DNA from: Heterohyrax brucei
Taxonomy: Eukaryota; Chordata; Mammalia; Hyracoidea; Procaviidae
DNA length: 64,000 nucleotides
Assembly (NCBI GenBank): GCA_028571685.1
Contig: CM053142.1
Location: forward strand, 69,465,296-69,529,295
Direction: 5' to 3'
How positions within the stretch are numbered: position 1 is the first letter of the stretch; every line of letters begins with the position of its first letter. The translations under genes were made by a program, and so were the position numbers. Of this stretch, positions 1 through 11,630 are shown piece after piece. The notes beneath the pieces were generated by a model, which worked only from the letters and a program-made list of their open reading frames with translations, did no database searches and had not been told where the DNA came from.

Positions 1-221
1 AAAAGAAGATTAAAAAGAAGGCAAAAGCTGAAACATTTAAACTTATTACTAATATGCTGAGAAACTGCATTAGTTCTCCTGGAATCCACATTTCTGAGGC
101 CCACAGAACAGGGCAAACCACCCAGGCTGTTTGCCCTTAAGTGTCCTTTTGAACCTAGAGATTTGAAGAAACTTGTTTCCTAAACCACGTTTAAGTCAAA
201 TAACAGCCTAGTAAGCAGCTG

Positions 222-381
222 AGGGAAATCCTGGTGGCACAGTGGTCAGGTACTACAGCTGCTCACCAAAAAGTCATTTCAAATCAGTCAGGCCCTTCAT
301 GGAAACTCTATGGGGCAGTTCTACTGTGCCTATAGGGTCGCTATGAATCAGAATCAACTCTAAGGCAGCGAGGTTGTTTTA
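222..381 (+). repeat. AfroSINE-type tRNA-derived SINE
   Basis: Has the head CCTGGTGGCACAGTGGT, the body GGGGCAGTTCTACTGTG and TATAGGGTCGCTATGAATCA, near the afrotherian SINE consensus. It is one of two tandem copies here. Confidence 0.85.
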
Positions 382-392
382 GGAAACAGCTT

Positions 393-545
393 AGGGAAAC
401 TCTGGTGGTGTAATGGTTAAATGTTATGGCTGCAAAAGGTTGGCAGTTCAAATCCACCAGGTGCTCCTTGGAAACTTGATGGGGCAGTTCTACTCTGTCT
501 TATAGGTTCACTGTGAGTATAAATTGACCTGATGGCCATGAGTTT
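393..545 (+). repeat. AfroSINE-type SINE
   Basis: Head CTCTGGTGGTGTAATGGTTA, then a B-box-like GGCAGTTCAAATCCACC and a GGGGCAGTTCTACTCTG body. Diverged at its 3' end. Confidence 0.85.
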
Positions 546-557
546 AAGTAGCTTAGT

Positions 558-1079
558 TGTTTTAGTCAGCTAGTGGTGCTCTAACAGAAATACCACAGAG
601 TGGATGACTTTAACAAAGGAAGGTTTATTCTAACACAGTCTGGGAGGCTACATGTCCAAATTGAGGGTGTCAGCTCCAGCAGAAAGCTTTCCCACTTGTC
701 GGCTCTAGAGAAAAGCCTGGTATTGTGTCAGTCCTTGTCCAGGTAGCGTCTTGGAACAGGAACCTCGGTTCTGAAGGACACACTTTTCTCCCAGTGCTGC
801 TTTCTTGATGGTGTGAGGTTCCCATTTCTCTGCTTGCTTCTCTTTCCTTTTATGTCTTGTAGGACAAAAGGACTAAGGGTGGGCCAAGCCATACTCCAGG
901 GAAACTCCCTTTACAGTGGAGCAGAGAGGTAATCTTATGGAGGGATTTACAGTCCCACCCTAATCCTTTAACAAACAGGAAAATCACAAAATGGAGGACA
1001 ATCACAAAATAATCGAAATTTTCAAGGCCCAGCCACATGGCTACACCTACTTTGGGGGGACATAATTCAGTCCATGACA
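558..1079 (-). mobile_element. solo LTR, MaLR/ERVL-like, with 5-bp duplication
   Basis: The 522-bp unit has TG...CA ends and is flanked by TTAGT at 553-557 and 1080-1084. In minus-strand sense it begins TGTCATGGACTGAATTATGT and ends near an AATAA-type signal, as do MaLR LTRs. Related copies lie at 23317-23857 and 27852-28356. No retroviral internal region is present. The five-base duplication fits ERVL/MaLR. Confidence 0.75.
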
Positions 1080-1084
1080 TTAGT

Positions 1085-1941
1085 GGAGACCATTTTGCCT
1101 TTAGAGGTTGAGCTCATTTGAAGAATTATCCACGTGTGGTCAGTTTCAAGAAACAGGCACTCGAGGGTCTTACTGGAAGCTATGTTTTAGATAAATTTTT
1201 AGTATAAAAACATTGTTTTAGCCTTGTTTCCACGACAGTGTTGATGAAGTGGGGTATAAGAGTCTCTGGAGGTTTTCTCATCTTTGAAACAATTTTGATT
1301 CCCTATTCGAAATGTTTGACTCAGAAGCAATAGATATTTGAAATGTTATCTTGATATACAAATTGTATATTCAGTAAACTTCCATAAACATTTATTATTG
1401 GCTTAATATGACATTTATTTCAACGCTGTAGACGGTCTAACTGATCACCAGTTTATTAACCTTCAACAGAAAAGACAAGGATACAGTAGTCCCTCAGAGT
1501 TTCTTCTAGAATAAGCTCCAAGTAAATCATAACATGAACCTGGGAGGGGAAAAAACCCTATCATACTGGTGACTGTAGGCAAATGCAGAAGTGTCATGAC
1601 TGTAAAGATGGACACTCATCTTGGACAATATAACCAGTTACAAGGAGAAAAGGTAATGGTGACTACCAGTGAGAACAACCTTGAACTCTCAGACCTAACA
1701 AGCCACTTTGGTTGCCTAGGAGGCCTATGAAAAGGAGTAGTTAAGCATTTCAGTAACATTAAATGCAGACTCAAAATGAATGAGATTTGTATCACCATTG
1801 ACCTTCTTTTAGTAAAATACTGGAGGCACTCGTCTTCCCTTCCATAGTCCCTGTTTAAATAATGGCATAATTGTTCTCTCAGAAGAATTCAGTGTTACAG
1901 TGAAATTCTTAGGTACAGCACTGATACTGTAAGGACAAATA
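1085..1941. other. no recognisable feature
   Basis: AT-rich sequence without a coding signal, splice-bounded exon or repeat that I recognise. It lies between the solo LTR and the next SINE. Confidence 0.5.
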
Positions 1942-1954
1942 CAAATTGAAAAGA

Positions 1955-2131
1955 AACCAACACGAACAAACAAACCAAATCTGTTGCTGTCAAGGTAATT
2001 CTGACTTACAGTGACACTACAGGACAGAGTAGAACTGCCCCACAGGATTTCAAAGGAGCACCCGGTAGAGTCGAACTGCAGACCTCCTGGTCAGCAGCCA
2101 CAGCTCTCAACCACTGCGCCACCAGGGTCTG
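1955..2131 (-). repeat. AfroSINE-type SINE with 13-bp target duplication
   Basis: A full-length inverted copy ending in CCACTGCGCCACCAGGGT. The 13-base CAAATTGAAAAGA at 1942-1954 and 2132-2144 marks retrotransposition. Confidence 0.9.
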
Positions 2132-2253
2132 CAAATTGAAAAGATGAGGTATTGATTCTTCCTGCTAAAAGAGAAAAGGCTCCCCTCTTCCAAGTTCTTC
2201 CAGAATTCACTTCAGATAATTTGAAATTGTAAATTCTTTCTCTATCTCTTTGT

Positions 2254-2406
2254 TAACCAAAAGTCACTGCTGTCGAGTTGATTCTGACTGTAGCAACCTT
2301 AGAGACAGAATAGAACTTCTCCATAGAGCTTCCCAGGATAACCTGGCCAGTTTGAACTGCTGACCTTATTAGCCCCGGAGCTCTTAACCACTGAACCGCC
2401 AGAGCT
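2254..2406 (-). repeat. AfroSINE-type SINE
   Basis: Inverted copy with GAGTTGATTCTGACTGTAGC and a CCACTGAACCGCCAGAGC end. Diverged. Confidence 0.8.
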
Positions 2407-2416
2407 GTTTCATTAA

Positions 2417-2573
2417 GTTGTTGTTGGGTGCCATTAGTTGGTTTCTACTCATAGTGACCATATAACACAGAATAGAACTACCTCATACTGTTTCCAAGGA
2501 GCTGTTGGTAGACTTAAACTGCAAACTTTTCACCTAGAAGCTGACCTTCTAACCAACGAACTGCCAGAGCTCC
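2417..2573 (-). repeat. AfroSINE-type SINE
   Basis: Inverted copy starting TTGTTGTTGGGTGCCATTAG, with the RTE-like tail repeats at its 3' end. Diverged head. Confidence 0.8.
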
Positions 2574-2681
2574 CTTTCATAAGCAGCACCTTGAATTCCA
2601 CGAGAATCTGAGAACAAATGATTTAGCAGCAACCACAGAGCCAGAAGAGGGCGCCATTACTTCATTAAAAAAAAAGTGTGA

Positions 2682-3080
2682 AAAGACCTCAATTGATGGT
2701 CCAGCGGTTTTGGGGTTCCTCTGAGAGCATGGCCCCCGGCCCTGATGCTGCCCTTTCCCATAAATTATAACAAAGGTCCACTCTTTGGACAGGAATGGAT
2801 TGGACTTGGCAAGGCAGAGTGACCATATATTGGAAGCACTTTATGGTTCTGTACATCTATAGGATATCATCTTGCTGACCTCTGGCTGGAGGAAGGGGAG
2901 TGGAAGGAGAGGAGGGGAAGGAGACTGTTGGGAGGATGAGACAGGTATGGAGCAGAGAGGAATAGTGTGCTGTCACCGGACAGGGAGAGCAGTGGAAGCT
3001 GCATATAGGGGGGCATGTAAATTTATATGTGAATGTACATTTTCACTCAGTTATGTTAAATAAAAATTAAAAAAAAAATA
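2682..3080 (+). mobile_element. 5'-truncated L1 3' end with target duplication
   Basis: Collinear with the 3' UTR of the minus-strand L1 at 17859-18300 (read in reverse) and ends in an A-rich tail. AAAAAAGTGTGA flanks it (2669-2681 and 3081-3092). About 400 bp of 3' UTR only. Confidence 0.8.
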
Positions 3081-3389
3081 AAAAAAGTGTGATCTGCCAA
3101 TTTATAGGAAAACATTTAATCTATGTTTGATATTTAGCCTTTTTCATCAAGTACTTTATTTTTTGAAAGACATTATTCATGGTTCTGAAAACACTACAAT
3201 GGACATTCAAGTATTTGTTGAATAGATGAATAATTCATTAAATTCAAATTATAGGGTCAAAAACACTGAAGTTAAGAATTACTTTGATCTGCCCTTAATC
3301 AGATTGAAAATGTAATGCAACAGAACAACGGTGGCACCAAATAACAAACTGAACATCGCCATCCTTAGAACCGCTCAGATCAAAGACCT

Positions 3390-4010
3390 AAAATGCTGGC
3401 GTTATCCTTAACTCACTCCTTTCTCTTACACTTCATACCAGTCCATCAGCAGTTCTACTGGTTTATCCTTCAAAATATATCTGTAATTTTAAAACTTCTT
3501 ACCACTCTTACTCTACCATCTTGGCCTAAAACAACATCATCTGTCATATCTATTACTGTAATAACAGCCTTAAATTACATCCCGTATTTGCCTCTTTTCC
3601 CAGTGTAGCAGCCCAAGTGGTCTTGCTAAAAGAGAACTCACATCACAATATTGCTGTTTGCAAAACCCACAACGACTTCCCACATACATCAGAGTAAAAG
3701 CAGAAATCCTGGCAATAGCCTACAAAGGTCTCAGAGATCTTGCTTTCCATTGCCTCTTCCATCTGATTTGCTGTTGCTCTCCTTCCCACATATTCAGTTC
3801 TAGCCCCTTAGTCTTAATGTTGCTGAAATCTGCCAGATTTGCTCCTGATCTGGGACTTTTCCCTTGTTATTTATTTCTTCTGCCTCTTTCTGTAGATCTT
3901 ACATGGATTGCTCTCTCATTTCCTTCAAATCTTTCTTTGATCATGTTCTTCTCAGTGAAGCTTTCCTTCAAGTATCTTATTTAAAAGATACCTCCCCTCC
4001 AAAACAAAGT
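3390..4010. repeat. probable ancient L2-like LINE fragment
   Basis: Diverged sequence resembling the conserved mammalian repeat that runs from CCATCAGCAG..., through a 'cagagtaaaagc' segment, to a 'ttccttcaaatctttc' segment. Family assignment is from memory of the consensus and is uncertain. The open frames of 71-110 codons here are not conserved genes. Confidence 0.35.
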
Positions 4011-4074
4011 TTCTATCTTTTTGTCACTTTATTTTTTTTTTTTGTATTTTTATCAGATTCTAATATGCTACAGA

Positions 4075-4240
4075 CTAAAACAAAATCCATTGGCAATGAG
4101 TCAATACTGACTCACCATAACCCTATAGAACAGAATACAACTGTCTCACATGGTTTCCTAGGAGCAGTTTGTGAATTTCAACTACCAGCCTTTTGATAAG
4201 CAGCCTTACATTTTAAGCACTACACCACTAGGGTTTCCTA
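4075..4240 (-). repeat. AfroSINE-type SINE
   Basis: Inverted copy, with CACTACACCACTAGGGTTTCC as its (reverse) head. Confidence 0.8.
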
Positions 4241-4335
4241 CATACAACATGGTTTCCTTAAGTTTTTTTGATGCTGTTCATTGTTTTTCCACCAAGTACA
4301 AATTATCTATCTTGAAGACAGGAATTTTTGTCTGC

Positions 4336-4492
4336 TTTATGGTGGTGTAGTAGTTAAGTACTACAGCTGCTAACCAAAAGGTCATTAGTTCAAATCCACC
4401 AGGAACTCCTTGGAAACTCTATGGGGCAGTTCTACTCTGGCCAACAGGGTTCATATGAATCAGAACCAACTCGGTGGCAGTGGGTTTTTTCA
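4336..4492 (+). repeat. AfroSINE-type SINE
   Basis: Copy with GGTGGTGTAGTAGTTAAG and a GGGGCAGTTCTACTCTGG body, ending GGCAGTGGGTTTTTT. Confidence 0.85.
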
Positions 4493-4499
4493 TTTTTGT

Positions 4500-5147
4500 G
4501 GCTTCTGTATTCTCAGAACCTAGAATCATAAATATTTCTCTCAACTTCCTGTGTGTGTATGTTGAAGTAATTAAGACCCAGCCTCACAATCCCTTTGTAT
4601 ATTTCTAGTGGGCTGGTAAATGGTCTGTCACCTCTCTGCCCTATAAAATGTGAGATTAATCGCCATATCACCTTGTGCCTTCCTTGTCTTGGATGTGGAA
4701 TCAAGTATTTCTCTAAGAACTTCCGGGGCATGTTACTGACAAAGAGCCTGCAAGACACATTGTCTGGGGACTAACGGTATCCTTGCTATCAGATTATCAC
4801 TGCTCTTTTTATTCTTTTCTTCTCTCTTTTTTTAAAAGTTTTATTTTTTCACAGCTTGTGCTAGCTTCCCCAGTACTGTGCACTGCCCCACTAAAGTTAC
4901 CGTTGTCTCTTTAGTATTTTTCCACCTCCACCCTTCCCCCTCTCATAACCACGAAGATTGTTTCTTTTTGAGTGTAAATCTTTTCATGAATTTTTATTAT
5001 AGTAGTGTTCTCATAAAATATTTGCCCTCTCCTTTTTCTTGTGAACACTTTACATTAACCCTGTAACTTTAGTATATTTTGCAAATATTTTTCCCACTTT
5101 TTCATTTGTCCTTCGTTGTTGCTCATAGTGTTTATATACATATATAT
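4500..5147. other. unassigned AT-rich sequence
   Basis: No exon or clear repeat. The right part (4800-5100) is pyrimidine-rich on this strand and may be the 3' end of an old inverted LINE, but I could not place it. Confidence 0.4.
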
Positions 5148-5780
5148 GTGAGTGGTTGTTATGTGTTGTCAAGTAGTTTCTGACTCACAGCAAATTTATG
5201 CACAACAAAATGAAACACCGCCCAGTCCTGTACCATCCTCGCAATTATTGCTCTGTTTGAATCCGTTGTTGCAGCCACTGTGTCAATCCATTGCATTGAG
5301 GGCATTCCCTTTTTGTCCTGATTTGCAACTTTACCAAGCACAGTGCTCTTCTCCTGGGAGTGGTACCTCCTGACAAGAAGTCTATAGCAAGTGAGAGGAA
5401 ATCTCACCAGTCTCACTCCTAAGGAACATTCTGTCTGCACCTCTTCCAAGCAGACTTCTATGTACTTTCGGTATTGCATGTTACGTTCAGTATTTTTCCC
5501 AAATACCATAATTTAAATGCACCAAATCTTCTTCAGTCTTGTTTGTTGATCATCCAGCTTTGATACGCATGTGAGGTGACTCAGAAATCTATGGCTTGGG
5601 TCAAGCTCTCGCCTTAGTCCTCAAGGAGTTATCTTTGTTTCTGTTTTGTTTTGTTTAACACTTTGAAGAAGTCTTTCACAGCAGATGTGCCCAACGTAAC
5701 ACATTGCTAAATTTCTTGGCTGCCGCTTCCGTGAGCATCAATGACAGATCCCAGTAAAATGAAATCCTTCACCACCTCAG
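5148..5780 (-). mobile_element. RTE/BovB LINE 3' fragment
   Basis: Minus strand shows the C-terminal RTE region: the segments for 'MLGKV', 'WIDTVAAT' and 'EVQTECSL' are recognisable, with frameshifts. Truncated before the reverse transcriptase core. Confidence 0.75.
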
Positions 5781-7925
5781 TGTTGTTGTCGTTAGGTGCC
5801 GCCGAGTCTCATAGCAACCCTGGGAGCAACAGAACCAAGCACTGCCCAGTCTTGTGCCATGTCCGTAATCATATTTATGCTTAAGCCCGTGGTGGCAGCC
5901 ACTGTGTCAATCCATCTAGTGGAGGGTCTTCCTCTTTTTCGTTCACCCTCACTCTACCAAGCATGATGTCCTGCTCCAGGGGCTGATCCTTCCCGACAAC
6001 ATGCTCAATGTATGTAATATACAGTCTCGCCATCTTTGCTTCCAAGGAGCACTCTGGTTGTACTTCTTCCAGAACAGATCTGTTTGTTCTTATGGCGGTC
6101 CATGGTGCATTCAACATTCTTCTCCAACACCGCAATTCAAAGGCATCAGTTCTTTTCTATCTTCTTTGTTCATTGTCCAGCTTTTGCATGCATATGACGT
6201 AGTTGAAAATAACATGACTTGGGTCAGGTGCACCTTAGTATTCAAGGTGACATCTTTACTTTTCAATACTTGAAAGGGGTCTTTGGCAGTAAATTTTTCC
6301 CATTTCAGTATGCCTTTTGATTTCTTTACCCCTGCTTCCACAAACATTGTTTGTAGACCCAAGTAAAATGAAATCCTTAACAATCTCAATCCTTTCTTGA
6401 TTTATGATGATTTTGCTTACTGGTCCAGCTGTGAGGATTTTTTTTTCCTGATGTTGAGGTGTAATCTATACTGAAGGCTGTGGTCCTTGATCTTCACCAG
6501 TAAGTGTTTCAAATCTTCTTCACTTCCAGCAAGTAAGGTGATGTTATCTGTGTAATGCAGGTTGTTAATGAGTTGTCCTCCAATTCTGATGCCTCGTTCT
6601 TCTTCTTACAATCCAGCTTCTCAGATTATTTGCTTGGCATACAGATTTAAAAAGTATGGGGAAAGGATGCAACAGTGACGCACACCTTTTCCGACTTTGA
6701 ACCATGCATTGTTTCCTTGCTCTATTCGCACGACTGCCTCTTGATCCGTGTACGGTTTTCTTAAAAGGACAGCTAGGTGTTCTGGAATTCCCACTCTTCT
6801 CAATGTTAGCCATAATTTATTATGATCCACACAGTCAAATGCCTTTGCATAGTCAATGAAATGCAAGTAAACCTCTTTCTGGTATTCTTAGCTTTCAGCC
6901 AAGGTCCATCTGATATAAGCAATGATTTCTCTGATTCCACATCCTCTTCTGAATCCAGCTCGAACTTCTGGCAATTCCTTGTCAGTATATTGTTGTGGTC
7001 ACTTTTGAATGATCTTGAGCACAAATTTACTTATGTATGATATTAATGACATTCTTTCCATAATTTCCCCATTCTGTTGGACCACCTTTCTTTGGAATAG
7101 GCATAGACACAAATCTCTTCCAGTCAGTTGGCCAGGTAGCTGTCCTCCAAACTTCTTGAAATAGATGAGTGAGCACTTGCAGCATGGCATCTATTTGTTG
7201 AACTATTTCAATTGATATTCCAACAATTCCTGGAGTCTTGTTTTTTTGCCAGTGCCTTCAGTGCAGCTTTAACTTCCTTTTTCAGTACCCTTGGTTCCTG
7301 ATCACGTTACCGCTTCAAAAGGCTGAACATCAACCAGTTCTTTCTAATAATGACTGTGTATTCCTTCCGTCCCCTTTTGATGTTCCCTGAGTTGTTTAAT
7401 AATTTCCCTGTAGAATCCTTCACTATTGCAACTTGAGGCTTAAATTTTTTCTTCAGTTCTTTCAGCATTAGAAATGTAGAACATGTTCTTCCCTTCCCTC
7501 TTCCATCTCTTTGCATATGTCATTATAGTACTTCATTTTGTCTTTTCTAGCTGCTCTTTGAAATCTTTTGTTTAGTTCTTTTATTTCGCCATTCCTTCCT
7601 TTTGCTTTAGCTGCTATCCATTCAAGAGCAAGTTTCAGAGTATCTTCTGACATCCATTTGGTCTTTTCTTTCTTTCCTGTCTTTTTAATGACCTCTTGCT
7701 CTCTTCACGGATAATGTCTTTGATGTCTTTCCGGTCTTCAGTCATTAGCAGTCAGCACATCAAATCTGTTCTTGAAACAGTCTTTAAACTCAGGAGGGGT
7801 ATACTCAAGGTCATACTTTGGCTCTCGTGAACTTGCTCTAATTTTCTTCAGTTTCAATTTGAATTTGCATATGAGCAACTGATGAACTGTGCCACAGTCA
7901 GTGTCTGGTCTTGTTCTGGCTGCTG
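5781..7925 (-). mobile_element. RTE/BovB LINE, reverse transcriptase region, decayed
   Basis: From a 3' end with TTGTTGTTGTCGTTAGGTGC-type repeats through the C-terminal domain to the reverse transcriptase. Between 6620 and 6870 the minus strand reads DYAKAFDCVDHNKLW, the RTE palm motif, then GVRHCCILSPY (normally GVRQGCILSP). Many stops and frameshifts; not functional. RTE/BovB elements in Afrotheria are generally attributed to horizontal transfer. Confidence 0.85.
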
Positions 7926-8235
7926 ATATGCTTATTGGTGTATTTGTGAGGATTTTTGTTTTCTTTATGTTAAGGTGTAATCCATATTGAAGACTACAAT
8001 CTTTGATTGTCATTAGTATGAATGCTTCAAGTTCTCCTTCGCTTTCACCAAGCAAGTTTGTGTTATCTGCATAATGCAGGTTGTTAAAGAGTCTTCCTCT
8101 TCTTGATACCAAGTTCTTGTTCATGTAGTCCAGGTTCCCAAATTATTTGTTCAGCATGTAAGTGAATTAGTGTGAAATTATAGTGAAAGGATATAACCTT
8201 AAAGCACACCTTTCTGAATTTTAAAATATGCAGCA
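7926..8235 (-). mobile_element. second internal RTE/BovB fragment
   Basis: Repeats the region of 6430-6740: LNIKKTKIL and the YAD(D/N) motif segment are visible on the minus strand. It lies out of order after 7925, so it is a separate insertion or a rearrangement. Confidence 0.7.
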
Positions 8236-8516
8236 TCCCTTTGTGATTGTTAAGGTTGTGTGTCTACTTGGCTGGGCCATGATTGTGGTTGGGAAGTTAC
8301 AATATAGTTTGACAGTACTAGAATGATGTAATCACTTCCATGATCAGATTTGATATAATGTAATTGCCTGCATGTTGTGGGTAGCCAATCACCTGAAAGG
8401 GAGTTTCTTTGGGGGTGTAGCCTGCATTCATGATGGAAGGACTTCAAGACAGATCTTAAAATGTTCTTTTTATGATAAATGCAATGTCATTGCTCTTCAG
8501 TTTGTCATTCCAGGCA
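8236..8516 (+). repeat. partial MaLR-like LTR, 5' portion
   Basis: Contains TACTTGGCTGGGCCATGATT and a later GGAGTTTCTTTGGGGGTGTA, both matching the start and middle of the LTR family at 27852-28356. The ends are not clear. Confidence 0.45.
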
Positions 8517-9697
8517 CAGTCATTGTTAGGTGCCATCAAGTTGATTCCAACTCACAGTGACCCTATGTGAAATAGAACGCAAGCCTTCCTGGTCCTGCAG
8601 CATGCCCGCAGTTGTTGCTCTTCTATAACCCTTTGTAGCCACTACGTCAGTCCGTCTCCTTGAGGATCTTTCTCTCTTACGCTGACCTTCCACTCTACCA
8701 AGCATGATGTCTTTCACCAGGGACTAATCTCACCTAACAGTGTGGTCAAAGTATATACTATGTAGTCTCACCATCCTTGCTTCTAAGGAGCACTCTGGTT
8801 GTACTTCTTCCAAGAGAGAGCTGTTCGTTGTTTCAGCAGGCATGGTATATTCAATATTCTTCTCTAACACCACAATTTAAAGGTATAAATTCTTCTGTCT
8901 TCCCTATTCATTGCCCATATTTTGCACTTGTGTGATGCCGTTGAAACTATCATAGCCTGTGTCAGGCACACCTTAGTCTTCAAGGTGACATTTTGCTTTT
9001 CAGTACCTTAAAAAGCTCTTTCACAGCAGTTTTCCCCAGTGCAATGAGTTTTTTGATTTCTTGGCTCTGCTTGCAGGGGCATTGGTTGTGGATCCAAATA
9101 AAGTGAAATCTTCTACAATCTCAATTCTCTCTCTGTTCTTCATGATGTTGCCCACTGATCTAGTTGTGAGGACTTTTGTTTTCTTGATATTGAGCTGTGA
9201 TCCCTGCTGAAGGCTATGGTCTTTGATATTCATCAGTAAGTGTTTCAAATTCTCCTCACTTTCAGTAAGCAAGGTTATGTCATCTGCATAACGCTGGTTA
9301 TTAATGAGTCTTCCTTCAAATTTGATGCCTAATTCTTCTTCATATAGTCCAGCTTCTAGGATTATTTGCTCAGCATGCAGGTAGAATATATAGGGTGAAA
9401 AGATATAACCTTGATACACACCTTTCTGACTATAAACCGTGTAGTATTTCCGTGTTCTGTTTGAACAACTGCCTCTTAATCCATGTACAGGTTATGCAGG
9501 AGCACAATCAAGTGTTCTGTAATTTTCATTCTCCACAATGTAACCCATAGTTTGTTATGATCCACACAGTCAAATGCCTTTGTGTAGTCAATAAAACACA
9601 GGTAAACATCTCTCTGGTATTCTTTACTTTCAGCCAATATCCATCTGACATTAGCAATGGTTTCCCTGGTTCCATATTCTCTTCTGAATCTGGCCTG

Positions 9698-10450
9698 CGG
9701 GAACTAGAAAAGGATGACTGCTCTCACCTCTCCTGTTCAACGTTGTACTAGAAGTTCTGGCCAGAGTAATTAGACAAGACAAAGAAATAAAGGACATCGG
9801 CATTGGAGAAGAAGAAGTAAAAATCTCCCTACTTGCAGATGATATGATTGTATATGCAGAGAATCCTGAAGAATCCATAAGTAAACTACTCAAAATGATA
9901 GAAGAGTTCAGCAAAGTATTAAGATACAAGATAAACATAAGTAAATCGGTAGGATTCCTTTATACTAACAAAGAGAGTATTCAAGAAGAAATCACCAAAT
10001 CAATACCATTTACTATAGCCTCCAAGAAGATAAAATACCTAGGACTAAATCTAACTAGAGAAATAAGAGACCTTTACAAAGAGAATTACAAGACCTTGCT
10101 ACAAGAAACCAAGAGAGACTTATATAAATGGAGAAACCTACCCGGCTCATGGATTGGAAGACTTAACATTGAGAAAATGTCTATTTTACCCAAAGCAATC
10201 TACATATACAAAGCAATCCCAATACTAATATCAGTGGCATTTTTTAATGAGATGAAGAAACAAATCACCAGCTTTGGAAAGGGAAGAAATCCTGGATAAG
10301 TAAAGCCCTACTTAAGAAGAAGGACACACTAGGAGGCCTCTTACTACCTGACTTTAGAACCTATTGCAGTAGTTACAGTAGTCAAAACAGCCTGGCACTG
10401 GTACAAAAAGAGACATATAGACCAGTGGAACAGAGTTCAGATCCCCGAGG
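9698..10450 (+). mobile_element. L1 ORF2 internal fragment with 13-bp target duplication, no poly(A)
   Basis: Encodes the palm end of L1 reverse transcriptase, with LADDM in the catalytic loop, and the downstream thumb region to about 10440. TGAATCTGGCCTG lies at 9685-9697 and 10451-10463. Both the 5' end and the whole 3' end (rest of ORF2, UTR, tail) are missing. Confidence 0.85.
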
Positions 10451-10879
10451 TGAATCTGGCCTGAATTTCTGGCAAGTCTCTGCAATATACTGCTTTGAAT
10501 ACTCTTGAACAATTGTCAGGAAAATTTTGCTTATGTGTAGTATTGGGGCAGAGTCAAGATGGAGGACTAAGCCCTAAATCCCTCTGGAAACCAAGACCTG
10601 AATTGATAATTAAACAGAGCCTTCTTGTCACCCAGTGAGCCCTAGGACATGGCATAGGGCTGTTAATTTGGACTTCATACCACTGAACGGAAAACCTCCT
10701 CCCTTTAACTGACTCTTACTCCTGGCCAGTCCTTGCTTTCACAGACAGAAGGTAACTAACCATTTTGACATTTTTTTTCCTCTGTCTTGGCTGGCCGGCA
10801 AAGCTGGGTCTTGACTAGTGGCTGTTCTGTGACATGCTGCTGGTGGGACCAGTGGGTGAAATTGGCATATTTGGGGGGT

Positions 10880-11350
10880 CCGGCTTGGGACTCTGTGCAT
10901 TGTGCCACCTTTGGCTTCTCTTTCTGCCTCTGCCATAGTGTAGTTTGTACAGAGACACTGGGTGGTGAGCTTGTACTTGATGGCACCTTGGATACAGAGG
11001 CCTAGGCTGGGCCTAATTCTTAGCCTGGGAGGTAGGGTCTGCCTGCAGGAGAGTGCTTTTCTAGCAGAAAAGCAGTAGTTCACACAGTATCACCTACGGC
11101 TGGGGCCTGGCAACAGAGACTGTGGACTCTGTGCATCTCGGCACCAGTGGCCTCTCTTTCCACCTCTGCTGTGGTGTAGTTTTTACAGAGATGCCAGGCC
11201 GAGAGCTTGTGTGGGATGCCATCTTGAGTATGGAAGCCTGCATGAGATCTAATTCCTAGGCTCAGAGCCAGCGCTTGCCTGAAGGAGAGCACTTTGCCAG
11301 CAGAAAAGCAGCATTTTATAAAGTGTCGCCTATGGCTGGGGCCTGTCAGC
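10880..11350 (+). repeat. tandem 5' UTR units of about 236 bp
   Basis: Two diverged direct copies: CTACGGCTGGGGCCTG at about 11094 recurs as CTATGGCTGGGGCCTG at about 11330, and the segments 'ctctgtgcat...' and 'cagagatgccagg/cagagacactggg' repeat with the same spacing. This resembles the monomeric L1 promoters known in rodents. Confidence 0.7.
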
Positions 11351-11630
11351 AGAGGCCAACAGAGCAGTAGCCTTGCTGCATTTTGAACTATTTCATAACA
11401 TCTGGGGTTGCATATAGAGGAGCTTACTTTGCCAGTTGAGAAGAGGTCCCTGTACACCTGAAAACCTGACAAACCTGAGAAGTGGTCAGATACCTTTTGT
11501 TTTTCATCTTAAGACTACTTAGAGAAATAACTGTGGTCCATCCTCGCAGCATCTCTCCCAACCTTTATTGACTCACATGAAGCCCAAAGAGCAACAGACT
11601 TAGGAGAAAGCAGTAACCAGAAAATCATCC

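Noticed and set aside
222-545. tRNA genes, because of A/B-box-like sequences
   Set aside because: These are heads of tRNA-derived SINEs without a foldable mature tRNA.
2682-3080. Twin-priming inversion in the small L1
   Set aside because: On comparison with the reversed 18040-18240 region, the whole insert is collinear in one orientation.
3390-4196. Overlapping 71-110 codon frames as small genes
   Set aside because: They lie in a diverged, probably L2-derived repeat and a SINE, with low-complexity hydrophobic translations.
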